Origin: an uncultured Ignavibacterium sp.
GTDB taxonomy: Bacteria > Bacteroidota > Ignavibacteria > Ignavibacteriales > Ignavibacteriaceae
Length of the DNA: 43,837 nucleotides
Direction: 5' to 3'
Assembly (NCBI GenBank): GCA_937125135.1
Contig: CAKZLD010000098.1
Coordinates: forward strand, 1 to 43,837
Shown here: piece after piece, positions 1-7,924 of the stretch
Position numbering within the stretch: the first letter of the stretch is position 1
Layout: each line of letters opens with the position of its first letter
The notes under the pieces: model-generated
The model's database searches: none
What the model was told of the DNA's origin: nothing
The model's input: only the letters and a program-made list of their open reading frames with translations
Translations under genes and position numbers: made by a program

Positions 1-252
1 TTGCTGCAATGCAGATTCTCCAGTAGATAACCAGTTTTTTGCGGAAGCGACATTCCCAAGCTGAGCTTGGTATCTGAGGTTTTCACCCTCTAATTCTTTG
101 CCCACTCTGAAACCTGAAGTGTCATCGCCAACACTGTTGATTCTTTTCATTGTGGCTAAACGGATTTGTGCTTTTGCAGTTTGGTTTGAAACTTTTGCTA
201 AAGCATTGTATGCACTAAGTGCATCCAAATTGGTGTTAATTTGAAATGGCAT
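1..252 (-). CDS. fliC: Flagellin, N-terminal part (runs off the window)
   Basis: The reading frame starts at ATG 252-250 behind a near-perfect Shine-Dalgarno sequence (AAGGAGGT, about 5 bases before the ATG) and is open for 84 codons to the window edge. It begins MPFQINTNLDALSAYNAL and continues with RLATMKRINSVGDDTSGF at about residues 34-51. This matches the conserved flagellin D0/D1 N-terminal helix (INTN...RLAT..RINS..DD.SG). Flagellin is exported by the flagellar type III apparatus and polymerises into the filament. The upstream sigma-28-like promoter fits a class-3 flagellar gene. The C-terminal half lies outside the window, so I cannot exclude a flagellin-like hook-associated protein such as FlgL, although the strong RBS and promoter favour flagellin. 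Confidence 0.85.
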   Translation of the reverse strand, partial: MPFQINTNLDALSAYNALAKVSNQTAKAQIRLATMKRINSVGDDTSGFRVGKELEGENLRYQAQLGNVASAKNWLSTGESALQQ

Positions 253-346
253 AACTACCTCCTTGTAATTTGTTTGTTGATTATTATAAGCATCCTTGCT
301 TATTTGTTGTTTAATTATGAAAGAACAATTTTAATTTCTACTTTAA

Positions 347-373
347 TTATCGGAGCGTTGAAATTAATGTTTA
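347..373 (-). promoter_or_regulatory. Sigma-28 (FliA)-type promoter of the flagellin gene
   Basis: Read on the minus strand, TAAA (373-370) is followed by exactly 15 bases and TCCGATAA (354-347). The known sigma-28 consensus is TAAA-N15-GCCGATAA, so 11 of 12 positions match with ideal spacing. Transcription would start near 340, giving a leader of about 88 bases that includes the strong ribosome binding site. No fliA gene is in the window, so the sigma factor is inferred. Confidence 0.8.
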
Positions 374-423
374 GCTTTTTTATTTCTAAACTTTATTAAA
401 GAACAAATTCAAATTCACTTTTA

Positions 424-450
424 TTTTCGGAAGGAGATAAAAAAAGTTTA
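424..450 (-). promoter_or_regulatory. Second, weaker sigma-28-like promoter upstream of flagellin
   Basis: TAAA (450-447), 15 bases, then TCCGAAAA (431-424). The spacing equals that of the promoter 77 bases downstream and the -10 differs from it by one base (TCCGAAAA against TCCGATAA). With two mismatches to the -10 consensus in AT-rich DNA, chance cannot be excluded. The repeated TCCGA core at identical spacing makes a tandem promoter plausible. Confidence 0.4.
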
Positions 451-509
451 GAGTTGATAATTGAAAGACGGGAAAATTTTTAGAGGTAGTAAAAAACTTT
501 AATTAAGGA

Positions 510-1184
510 TTATTCAAATTCGGTTTGTTTAATTCTTCTTGCACCCATATATCTTTTCGAATAATAATCTTCATCGAGTGAATTGATAGTAACTCCTCTT
601 TTTATATTCGCGTGAACAAAAAGATTGTCCCAGAGATAAATACCTACGTGACCTGGTCTGACTCGTCTGCGAGTATTAAAAAAAACAAGATCACCGAATT
701 TCAATTCACTCTTATCTTCTATCACTTCACCTTGACGATATTGTTCACGAGCTGATCTATTTAATTCTAAATCCAAAACATTTTTATAGATTGACTGGGT
801 AAAACCACTACAATCTATCCCTTTTAGTGAATTGCCTCCAAACTTATATGGAGTTTTAAAATATTTTACTATCTCCATTAGAAATGCTTCTGTTTCAGTT
901 ACTTCTTCTGAATTACTATTTGCATTTTCATTTTTTATCTTCTTTAATAATTCAGACAAATCATAATCCGTTGTATTATCTGGAATGTCACTTGGGTCAA
1001 GTTCTTCCGAAAGATCTTCATCATCAGCGAAATAAGAAGTATCATTCTCAGAAGTGAATCGGATATCAGAATGTTTTTCAGATTCTTGTTTAGTTTTATT
1101 ATATCGCTCAACTGAGGTAATTGATGAACAAGAGTAGAAAAGTAATGTTAATAAAATAAATGTAACTGTAAAAAGTTTGTGCAT
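510..1184 (-). CDS. NlpC/P60 family cell-wall peptidase, probable lipoprotein
   Basis: This 224-residue protein has a signal peptide (residues 1-18, hydrophobic FTVTFILLTLLFYS) followed by Cys19, the probable lipidation site, although the lipobox (FYSC) is atypical. An acidic low-complexity linker spans about residues 40-95. The C-terminal NlpC/P60 domain carries the catalytic triad candidates Cys125 (in GIDCSGF), His179 (in PGHVGIYL) and His191 (in LFVHAN). The family hydrolyses D-Glu-gamma-diamino acid links in murein stem peptides, so an envelope-anchored endopeptidase is expected. The ATG lies one base after the sigA stop codon, which suggests translational coupling. There is no Shine-Dalgarno sequence. 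Confidence 0.85.
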   Translation of the reverse strand: MHKLFTVTFILLTLLFYSCSSITSVERYNKTKQESEKHSDIRFTSENDTSYFADDEDLSEELDPSDIPDNTTDYDLSELLKKIKNENANSNSEEVTETEAFLMEIVKYFKTPYKFGGNSLKGIDCSGFTQSIYKNVLDLELNRSAREQYRQGEVIEDKSELKFGDLVFFNTRRRVRPGHVGIYLWDNLFVHANIKRGVTINSLDEDYYSKRYMGARRIKQTEFE

Positions 1185-1185
1185 A

Positions 1186-2037
1186 CTAACCTAAATATTG
1201 CTTAAGCTTTGAACTGATTTTAGAGCGTCTGAGTCTTCTTAAAGCTTTTTCTTTAATTTGTCTGACTCTTTCTCTGGTTAAGTTAAATTTATCTCCGATT
1301 TCTTCGAGTGTATGCGGTTGTTCACAGTCAATTCCGAAATATAATTTAATAACTTCTTGCTCTCTAAGACTTAAAATTTTAATAGCGCTCTCAATCTCTT
1401 CTTTAAGAGACTCTCGAATTAGTTCTCTATCAGGAGGCGGAGAATCTTCATTACTAAACGTTTCAATATATGAATTCTCTTCATTGTTTATAGGTGCATC
1501 TAAAGAAATTTTTTTCTGATTAATCCGAAAAGTTTCATTAATTTCCTCTACATTTAGATCAAGTAATTCTGCAATCTCATCAGGGCTGGGCTCTCTTTTA
1601 AATTCCTGCTCCAGTTTTGAGTATGTCTTGCTGACTTTTGATAAAGTTCCAACTCTATTCAAAGGCAATCTTATTATTCTTGAATTTTCTGCGAGAGCTT
1701 GTAAAATAGATTGTTTTATCCACCAGACCGCATAGGATATAAATTTAAAGCCTTTAGTAACATCGTAGCGTTTAACTGCTTTTATTAATCCAACATTACC
1801 TTCATCTATCAGATCATTAAGTGATAAACCTTGATTTTGATATTGCTTTGCTACACTTACAACAAATCTCAAATTTGATTTAATGAGTTTTTCTATCGCC
1901 TGTTCATCTCCATTTTTCGCTTTGATTGCGAGATCGACCTCTTCTTTAGGAGTCAACAGAGGCTCCTTAGAAATATCATTAAGATATTTATCCAAAGATG
2001 CGCTTTCTCTGTTTGTTATTTGCTTTAACAGCTTCAT
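1186..2037 (-). CDS. sigA: Primary RNA polymerase sigma factor (RpoD/SigA family)
   Basis: The 283 residues hold sigma region 1.2 (residues about 12-45), region 2 (about 50-120, with DLIDEGNVGLIKAVKRYD and the -10-reading FISYAVWWIKQSILQAL), region 3 (about 125-205) and region 4 (about 215-272, with the helix-turn-helix TLEEIGDKFNLTRERVRQIK). Region 1.1 and the large non-conserved insert of E. coli sigma-70 are missing. That short form is typical of primary sigma factors in the Bacteroidota and their relatives, and it fits the TTG-N20-TAnnTTTG promoters seen in this window. The gene sits in an operon between the PIN-domain gene and the NlpC/P60 gene. There is no Shine-Dalgarno sequence before the ATG; the leader is a T-run. 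Confidence 0.92.
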   Translation of the reverse strand: MKLLKQITNRESASLDKYLNDISKEPLLTPKEEVDLAIKAKNGDEQAIEKLIKSNLRFVVSVAKQYQNQGLSLNDLIDEGNVGLIKAVKRYDVTKGFKFISYAVWWIKQSILQALAENSRIIRLPLNRVGTLSKVSKTYSKLEQEFKREPSPDEIAELLDLNVEEINETFRINQKKISLDAPINNEENSYIETFSNEDSPPPDRELIRESLKEEIESAIKILSLREQEVIKLYFGIDCEQPHTLEEIGDKFNLTRERVRQIKEKALRRLRRSKISSKLKQYLG

Positions 2038-2045
2038 AAAAAAAT

Positions 2046-2423
2046 CTATAGTAAAATTATTTTTACTTTTCTTTCAGGATAAACATTTTTCTTTTTTGTT
2101 ACTATCGTCAAATTATTAAAAAGTGCAACTAAATAAAACAAGCAGTCTCTTGTATCTTTAAAGTCAGTTGAAAACTCACTTACTTTCAAAGAATATCTTG
2201 GATGTAAACCTAAAACATTAATTGAATAAAGAAATTTTGTAACAGCTTCAATTTGAATTATATTTTTTGAATTAAGATATAATTCAGTTGCGTTTAAAAC
2301 AGTAGTAAAACATTTACCTTCAGAAAGAAATTTTATCAAATCGCTTTTGAATTTCTGATCATTGAAGTTTAAGTAATCAATAATTATTTCGGTGTCAATC
2401 AAAAACTGTGTTTCTCTTTGCAT
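2046..2423 (-). CDS. PIN-domain protein, VapC-like, possibly degenerate
   Basis: The 125 residues start with a PIN signature: FLIDTEIIIDYLN with Asp10, then Glu47 in LNATELYL, then Asp93 in the DTRDCLFYLVAL helix. These correspond to three of the four acidic metal ligands of PIN nucleases. The fourth, normally in a T-x-D motif, reads TKKK (residues 109-112), so Lys replaces Asp and nuclease activity may be weakened or lost. The gene is 8 bases downstream of a 75-residue unknown ORF, an arrangement like an antitoxin-toxin pair, and 8 bases upstream of the sigA gene. PIN toxins of the VapC type cleave tRNA or rRNA; whether this one does is not shown by the sequence. Confidence 0.7.
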   Translation of the reverse strand: MQRETQFLIDTEIIIDYLNFNDQKFKSDLIKFLSEGKCFTTVLNATELYLNSKNIIQIEAVTKFLYSINVLGLHPRYSLKVSEFSTDFKDTRDCLFYLVALFNNLTIVTKKKNVYPERKVKIILL

Positions 2424-2431
2424 ATATTAAA

Positions 2432-2659
2432 TCATAATTGTAAAATTGGATTGTGTTTGAGAATTCCTTCACATTCAATTAAGTCTTTCAATTGAAGTGG
2501 ATCGATTTTTTGACAGTTTAAAATTCTTTCAATGATTTCAATCTCTTCAGAAGAAAAATTTTTGAAAAAATATTCGGGATTGAACAAATAATAATTTTTC
2601 CCCTTTTCAATTCTCAAAGGAATTTCAGCAATCTTTCTCGTTTGATTGTCCTTGCTCAT
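2432..2659 (-). CDS. Small unknown protein, possible partner of the PIN-domain protein
   Basis: A 75-residue ORF between deoB and the PIN gene, with tight spacing (6 bases from deoB, 8 bases to the PIN gene). I recognise no family. Its N-terminal part is basic (RKIAEIPLRIEKGKNYYLF) and could be beta-rich. The C-terminal half looks helical and acidic (SSEEIEIIERIL, PLQLKDLIECEG). The position directly before a PIN gene and the small size suggest an antitoxin or an accessory subunit, but it lacks an obvious AbrB, Phd or ribbon-helix-helix signature. There is no Shine-Dalgarno sequence, as in the rest of this operon. Confidence 0.6.
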   Translation of the reverse strand: MSKDNQTRKIAEIPLRIEKGKNYYLFNPEYFFKNFSSEEIEIIERILNCQKIDPLQLKDLIECEGILKHNPILQL

Positions 2660-2665
2660 ATAATT

Positions 2666-3829
2666 CTATTGATTAAGAAAACTCATTCCGGGAAAGTTAG
2701 TCTTTAGTTTATAATATTCTGCAACAGTTTTTGCTACGTCTGAAAAAGTTCGTCGGGTACCCAAACTAAAACCTCTTTTATTTTTACCATAATAAAGAAG
2801 AGGTACATATTCTCTACTATGATCAGTACTTGGTGTAGTTGGATCGTTACCGTGATCGGCAGTTATAATTAATCTATCATCAGGATATAATAGATTTATT
2901 AAGTATGGAATGTATTCATCAAACTCCTGTAATGCTTTATAAAAACCTTCCGCATCATTTCTGTGCCCGTAATAAACATCAAAGTCAACCAGATTTGCGA
3001 AGAGGAAACTTGAAGAAACGATTTGTGAATATTCAAAGATTGCTTTTATGCCTTCAATATTAGATTTAGTATGCTCAATTATATTAAAGCCTCGATTATT
3101 AAATAAGTCAGCAACTTTTCCAATCGAAACGGTATTAACTCCATTTCTTTTCAAAACATCAATGAGTGTTTCACTCGGAGGATCAATCGAATAATCTTTC
3201 CTGTTTGTTGTTCTTGAAAAATTTCCTTCTGAGCCTATAAATGGTCTTGCAATAACTCTCGCAACATTCAACGGGCTTTTCAAAACTTGTTTCCTTGTTA
3301 TCTCACAAACTTTATAAAGTCTTTCTAATCCAAAATATTCTTCGTGAGCAGCAATTTGAAAAACTGAGTCTGCAGAAGTATAAACTATTGGAAAACCGGT
3401 TTCACAATGCTGTTTTCCCAATTCTTTTATTATCTCTGTTCCAGAGGCTACTTTATTTCCAAGAACACCCTCACAACCAGTTAATTGTTTAAATGATTTG
3501 ATAATTTCATCAGGGAATCCATTTGGGAAGTAATCAAAATCTCTATTTAATTGTAAACCGGCTAATTCCCAATGTCCTGTTGTACTATCTTTTCCTTTTG
3601 ATACTTCTGCAAGTTTTCCGAAAGAGGCTAAAGGGGCAGGATTTTTATTAACTCCTTGAATGTCTGTTATATTACCTAATCCAAGTCTCTGCAAATTAGG
3701 CAACCAAAGCTTTCCAATTTTTTTGCTAATATTACCAAGAGTGTTACTACCTTGATCGCCATAATTCTTTGCATCAGGCAGTTCACCAACGCCTACTCCA
3801 TCTAATACAATAATTATAAAATTATTCAT
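2666..3829 (-). CDS. deoB: Phosphopentomutase
   Basis: DeoB interconverts ribose-1-phosphate and ribose-5-phosphate (and the deoxyribose forms), linking nucleoside salvage to the pentose phosphate pathway. The 387 residues match the family length. Visible motifs are VLDGVGVGELPDA with metal ligand Asp10, GKDSTTGHWE with Thr84 as the likely phosphorylated active-site threonine, the cap-region motif SADSVFQIAAHEE, DVYYGHRND, and the second metal site ADHGNDPTTPSTDH (324-337). It belongs to the alkaline phosphatase superfamily and is cytoplasmic. It follows the GAF/GGDEF-like gene by 11 bases. Confidence 0.95.
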   Translation of the reverse strand: MNNFIIIVLDGVGVGELPDAKNYGDQGSNTLGNISKKIGKLWLPNLQRLGLGNITDIQGVNKNPAPLASFGKLAEVSKGKDSTTGHWELAGLQLNRDFDYFPNGFPDEIIKSFKQLTGCEGVLGNKVASGTEIIKELGKQHCETGFPIVYTSADSVFQIAAHEEYFGLERLYKVCEITRKQVLKSPLNVARVIARPFIGSEGNFSRTTNRKDYSIDPPSETLIDVLKRNGVNTVSIGKVADLFNNRGFNIIEHTKSNIEGIKAIFEYSQIVSSSFLFANLVDFDVYYGHRNDAEGFYKALQEFDEYIPYLINLLYPDDRLIITADHGNDPTTPSTDHSREYVPLLYYGKNKRGFSLGTRRTFSDVAKTVAEYYKLKTNFPGMSFLNQ

Positions 3830-3840
3830 CAGTAAGAGAT

Positions 3841-5691
3841 CTAATTGTTGTGTAAAACAGTATTACCACCTTTTTCAACTGCTTTAGCTAAAGCTAAATC
3901 TGCATTTTCAATAACTTCGTTAATATCTGTTTTCCCTGTTGTGGAGCAGAGCCCAACAGAAATTGTATAAGTGTTTTGTTTCATATCAACTGTGATAGGA
4001 TGTCTTGCTACTTTAACTCTAAGTTTCTCAGCCCAGACAAAAACATTTTTCATCTCGTAATTAAAAAAATGGGCAGCGAAAACCCTTTCACTCAATCTTC
4101 CGAAAATGACGTGAGGAAATAATTCATTTTTTATCAATCCTAAAATTTCCTTTAATACTTTTTGAAACGGATCTCCTTCAAATAAATTACTTTGTTCAAG
4201 AAACTCATCTATTTTAATTAACGCAAGAACTCCTTTTGCATTCACAGAATTTGATTTTATCAACTCTTCCTCTAAACGTTGCTTAAAGGAATTGGTATTA
4301 AGCACTAAGGTTTCTTTATCAATTGAGATTAATCGTTCCATCATTTTTTGTGAGTAAACATTTTGTAAGACATAGCCTGTAAATTTGCTTATACTCTCAA
4401 CAAATCTTATATCTGAATTTGAGAAATGATTATTCTTCAAACTTTCAAAGCAGAAAGCACCAAATGGTTTAGCCATAAAGTTAATTGGCACAACCATAAA
4501 AGAACCAAATCCCGTTAAATCTTCTGTCTTACTATATCTGAAAAATTTTTCAATTCCAATTTCATCAACTTTGAAAGGTGTATTAGAAGTTATTGCCTTT
4601 CCTACATAAGTTCCATTTAATTCCACAACAAAACCTTCTCCAACATATTTCAGATTTGTATTATTGGTAAGCTTAATAATCTTATATGATCGTTCTATTG
4701 AGTCATAAAATACAATTGAAAATACATCCCATTCGAGAAGATCTTTGAAAGTATGTGAAATTGAACTCAGGATAGCGTCATAAGATTCAGATTCAATTTC
4801 GACACCTAAAAAATTCAGTAAAGAATTTAATCTTTTCTGAGAAAGTTGCTCTTTATGTCTTTCATCAAAAATCTGAATAATTAAAGTTATAACTCTGATA
4901 AATCTACCAAGAGAATAAATTGTCTCGACTCCGAAAGAATCGCCGGCTTTTGAGTCTATTGCTATTATTGCTACTAATTCTCCTTCATAATAAAGTGGAA
5001 CACCGACAAAGCTTTTGATCCCTTGAGGTTTTTCATAGTATCTGATATTATCATATTCAGCGTTTGGTAAAATGTCGCTTAATAATTGTGGTTCATTTGT
5101 TTGTACGATTTTACTGAGAATATCATCCTCAAGCTGAAACTTTCTCATTAGTATATCATTACTTTTTGATAAATACTTATGCACACTAAGTTTTTGAGAT
5201 TTTTTATCATACCAAAAAAATACTACTGAATAAGCATTATAAGCATCGTTTATAACTGAAAGAATTTTTTCAAGTGCAAATGAAAACTTACCGCCACTAT
5301 CCAATTCAGGTGGTAAAGGTTCATTTGCAATTTCATCAAATCTATCTTTAAAGTCGGGTGGTTTTAGTCTTTCCTGAAAAGTATGATGAAAAGTTTTCTG
5401 TGATGGCGATTTAATGGCTTCAATGTTTTTCGTTTTTGAAATAATCTCAAAACTACCATCATCCTCAAAACCTGAAGAATCTTTAGTAATATTTAAATCA
5501 TCAATTTCATCAACAGTATATTTTCTATCTATTCTAAATGAGTCTCTTAAAAAAATAATAAAGCCCACATAAATAAGAAGTATGAAAATCAGAAAAAGTC
5601 TCGTAAGTAAATCCTCTGTCAGAAAGGAAAGCGATGCAATAATCGGAACGAGTAAGAAGGTGATGATTCTATTTCTTTGTCTTTTATTCAT
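3841..5691 (-). CDS. Membrane-anchored dual-GAF protein with a degenerate GGDEF domain
   Basis: The 616 residues start with two predicted transmembrane helices (about 10-24 and 31-48). A charged linker follows, then two GAF-like domains (about 136-275 with GIKSFVGVPLYYEGELVAIIAI, and about 290-445 with GFGSFMVVPINFMAKPFGAFCF). The C-terminal domain (about 455-616) ends in ISVGLCSTTG...DINEVIENADLALAKAVEKGGN, the typical end of a GGDEF domain. Where the GGDEF loop should lie the sequence reads FGRLSERVFAA (530-540), so the catalytic signature is lost and diguanylate cyclase activity is unlikely. A sensory or scaffold role is inferred, and the GAF ligand is unknown. The gene lies between engB and deoB. 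Confidence 0.75.
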   Translation of the reverse strand: MNKRQRNRIITFLLVPIIASLSFLTEDLLTRLFLIFILLIYVGFIIFLRDSFRIDRKYTVDEIDDLNITKDSSGFEDDGSFEIISKTKNIEAIKSPSQKTFHHTFQERLKPPDFKDRFDEIANEPLPPELDSGGKFSFALEKILSVINDAYNAYSVVFFWYDKKSQKLSVHKYLSKSNDILMRKFQLEDDILSKIVQTNEPQLLSDILPNAEYDNIRYYEKPQGIKSFVGVPLYYEGELVAIIAIDSKAGDSFGVETIYSLGRFIRVITLIIQIFDERHKEQLSQKRLNSLLNFLGVEIESESYDAILSSISHTFKDLLEWDVFSIVFYDSIERSYKIIKLTNNTNLKYVGEGFVVELNGTYVGKAITSNTPFKVDEIGIEKFFRYSKTEDLTGFGSFMVVPINFMAKPFGAFCFESLKNNHFSNSDIRFVESISKFTGYVLQNVYSQKMMERLISIDKETLVLNTNSFKQRLEEELIKSNSVNAKGVLALIKIDEFLEQSNLFEGDPFQKVLKEILGLIKNELFPHVIFGRLSERVFAAHFFNYEMKNVFVWAEKLRVKVARHPITVDMKQNTYTISVGLCSTTGKTDINEVIENADLALAKAVEKGGNTVLHNN

Positions 5692-5757
5692 TAATAATTA
5701 AACTATAACAAAAGCTAAAAAAAGATAAACAATTTTTTATCAAAGATAATAAATTCA

Positions 5758-6351
5758 TTAAGAATTTTTGTAAAAAGATTGATACAACAACGCCCTAATT
5801 TCTTTTCTACCTTCTTCAGTCAGCGATGAATAAAAAATAGTATTTTCTTCTAAAATTGATTCGGGGAAAATTTTGCAAAATTTATAAAAGTAAGTTCTCC
5901 GCTCAGCTTTTTTAATTTTATCAACTTTATTCAGAATGAATATGTATGGAAGATTTATCTCCTTAAAAAGATTATTCATTTTGATGTCAAGTTCTGTTGG
6001 ATCATGACGGCAATCAATCAAATGAAAAGCGAATTCTAGTTGTTCAGATTTTTTCAGGAATTTATCAATCAGAAATTGCCATTTTTTTCTTTCCTCTAAA
6101 CTAGTTTTTGCAAAACCATATCCAGGCAAATCAACAACATAAAAAACGTCATCAACTGAATAGTAATTTATAGATCTCGTTTTGCCTGGTGTTGCACTTG
6201 TTTTAGCTAAGTTCTTTTTATTAAAGATCGAATTGATGAATGAAGATTTACCAACATTCGACCTTCCACAGAGAACAACTTCAGGTAACTTTTTTTCAGG
6301 AAGTTGATCTAATGAATAAACTGATTTAACAAAGTATTGATGGTTTAACAT
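5758..6351 (-). CDS. engB: Ribosome biogenesis GTPase EngB (YsxC/YihA)
   Basis: The 197 residues have TRAFAC GTPase motifs: G1 GRSNVGKS (29-36), the switch I region around TPGKTRS (54-60), G3 DLPGYGF (74-80), G4 NKVDK (141-145) and a G5-like SSL near 175. EngB assists late assembly of the large ribosomal subunit, which suits its place just after the ribosomal protein operon. Its ATG begins 8 bases after the stem of a strong terminator, whose U-tract forms the immediate leader. No Shine-Dalgarno sequence is present. Expression may depend on read-through or on an unrecognised promoter inside rplQ. Confidence 0.95.
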   Translation of the reverse strand: MLNHQYFVKSVYSLDQLPEKKLPEVVLCGRSNVGKSSFINSIFNKKNLAKTSATPGKTRSINYYSVDDVFYVVDLPGYGFAKTSLEERKKWQFLIDKFLKKSEQLEFAFHLIDCRHDPTELDIKMNNLFKEINLPYIFILNKVDKIKKAERRTYFYKFCKIFPESILEENTIFYSSLTEEGRKEIRALLYQSFYKNS

Positions 6352-6387
6352 AAATAAAAAAGAGTAACTGATTTCTCAGTTACTCTT
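6352..6387 (-). terminator. Intrinsic terminator after rplQ, abutting engB
   Basis: On the minus strand, AAGAGTAACTGA (6387-6376 side) pairs perfectly with TCAGTTACTCTT across a GAAA tetraloop, a 12-bp stem with a GNRA loop. It is followed by TTTTATTT, directly joined to the ATG of engB. It closes the long rpsJ-to-rplQ transcription unit. Confidence 0.9.
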
Positions 6388-6410
6388 CCTAAAAAGTTCC
6401 TAATGTTTAA

Positions 6411-6881
6411 TTATTGAGAAGCCTGTTGTTCTTCGAGTTGCTTTTCTTGCTTAGCTTTCTCTTTATCTTTTGCCTTTTCTTCTCTTTGTGATTTTCTTTC
6501 TTCAGCTTTCTTATTTGCTACTTCATTATAATCGACCAATTCCAGAATAGCTAATTGTGCAGCATCACCTAACCTTGAACCTAACTTAACCACACGAGTA
6601 TAACCACCTTGCCTGTCTCCTATGTTATTAACTATTTCAGAGAATAATTCTTTAATAACCTCTTTATCTTTAATCTCACTCATTACCAATCTTCTTGAAT
6701 GAAGATCACCCTTTTTAGCTTTAGTAATTAATTTCTCAACGTAAGATCTTGCTTCTTTCGCTTTTGCTAATGTTGTTTTAATTCTTTTATGCTTTAATAG
6801 TGAGGTTGCCAACGAACGCATCAATGCAGCTCTATGGGACGCTGTTCTCTTTAATTTTCTACCTTTAACTCTATGTCTCAT
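6411..6881 (-). CDS. rplQ: 50S ribosomal protein L17
   Basis: Last gene of the alpha-type operon. The first 115 or so residues are the L17 core ([20 protein letters not shown] at the N terminus, HDSRR-like [13 protein letters not shown], then [21 protein letters not shown]). About 40 extra C-terminal residues are rich in Lys, Glu, Ala and Gln and probably form a flexible or helical tail. L17 binds 23S rRNA near the exit side of the large subunit. The gene starts 17 bases after the rpoA stop and is followed by a terminator. Confidence 0.97.
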   Translation of the reverse strand: MRHRVKGRKLKRTASHRAALMRSLATSLLKHKRIKTTLAKAKEARSYVEKLITKAKKGDLHSRRLVMSEIKDKEVIKELFSEIVNNIGDRQGGYTRVVKLGSRLGDAAQLAILELVDYNEVANKKAEERKSQREEKAKDKEKAKQEKQLEEQQASQ

Positions 6882-6898
6882 TTTTAACCTACAATAAG

Positions 6899-7894
6899 TT
6901 AATTGTTATCAGTGTTTTCTTTTAAATATTTATCTACATTCATTCCGAATTCAAGACCCATGCTCTCGATAAGTTCACCAAGTTCTGCAAGTGATTTCCT
7001 ACCAAAATTTCTGAAACGTAATAATTCCTGTTCATCTCTTTTAACTAAATCAGCGATTGTCTTTATGTTCGCAGCTTTCAAACAATTGTGTGCTCTTACA
7101 CTTAATTCAAGATCATCTACTTTTGTTAGTAATACTCTTCTAATTTTTTCGTACTCAGTATCTTTTTGAGAAGATGGTTTAACTTCTTCCGGTTCAACAT
7201 CAAAGTTTATAAAATACTGAATGTGGTCTTTTAATATTTTACCAGCCTGTGCAAGCGCATCATCAGGAGTAATAGAGCCGTCAGTCTGAATTTCGATTGT
7301 CAAATTTTCGTAATCATTTTTATCACCAATTCTAACATTGGTAACTTCATATTTAACATTTCGTATCGGTGTAAAGATTGAGTCAATCGGAATTACGCCA
7401 ATTGTTTGATCGGGTTGAATGTTTTCATTAGCAGGAACAAATCCATAACCACGACCAACCTTCAATTCAACATCAAACTTTGCATTTTTGTTTAATGTAG
7501 CAATATGAAGCGATGGATTCAATATCTCAACATCATTACTTGCTTTTTGAATATCAGCTGCAGTCCATTCACAAGCTCCATTAAAAGACAGATTAATTTT
7601 TTCAGGTTTCTTGCTGAGGAGTTTCATTCTCACTTGTTTGAGATTGAGAATAATTTCCGAAACATCTTCGACAACGCCTTCAATCGTCGTAAACTCGTGC
7701 AAAACTCCACTGAATTTTACCGCAGTAATCGCTGATCCGGGAAGAGAGGAAAGAAGTACTCTTCTAAGTGAGTTTCCGAGAGTTACTCCATAACCTCTTT
7801 CTAATGGTTGTAGTGAAAATCGTCCAAATGTATTTGAGTAACTAGATTCATCAAGTACGATTGCATCTGGCATCTTGAATGAAAATCCGCTCAT
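6899..7894 (-). CDS. rpoA: RNA polymerase alpha subunit
   Basis: 331 residues with the dimerisation/assembly N-terminal domain (about 1-235, with [22 protein letters not shown]) and, after a linker, the C-terminal DNA-binding domain (about 258-318). The latter holds helix-hairpin-helix elements in [13 protein letters not shown] and [15 protein letters not shown]. Alpha nucleates assembly of the beta and beta-prime subunits, and its C-terminal domain contacts UP elements and activators. It is placed between rpsD and rplQ as in most bacteria. Confidence 0.98.
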   Translation of the reverse strand: MSGFSFKMPDAIVLDESSYSNTFGRFSLQPLERGYGVTLGNSLRRVLLSSLPGSAITAVKFSGVLHEFTTIEGVVEDVSEIILNLKQVRMKLLSKKPEKINLSFNGACEWTAADIQKASNDVEILNPSLHIATLNKNAKFDVELKVGRGYGFVPANENIQPDQTIGVIPIDSIFTPIRNVKYEVTNVRIGDKNDYENLTIEIQTDGSITPDDALAQAGKILKDHIQYFINFDVEPEEVKPSSQKDTEYEKIRRVLLTKVDDLELSVRAHNCLKAANIKTIADLVKRDEQELLRFRNFGRKSLAELGELIESMGLEFGMNVDKYLKENTDNN

Positions 7895-7924
7895 TTATAT
7901 TCCTTTGTATTATTCTAAAATTAA

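Noticed and set aside
388-395. TAAAGTTT on the minus strand upstream of flagellin, identical to the sigma-28 -35 consensus
   Set aside because: No GCCGATAA-like -10 lies at the required distance. The TAAA at 373-370 has a proper partner.
5741-5748. TATCTTTG on the minus strand between engB and the GAF/GGDEF-like gene
   Set aside because: It matches TAnnTTTG, but no TTG lies about 20 bases upstream, so a promoter is not supported.
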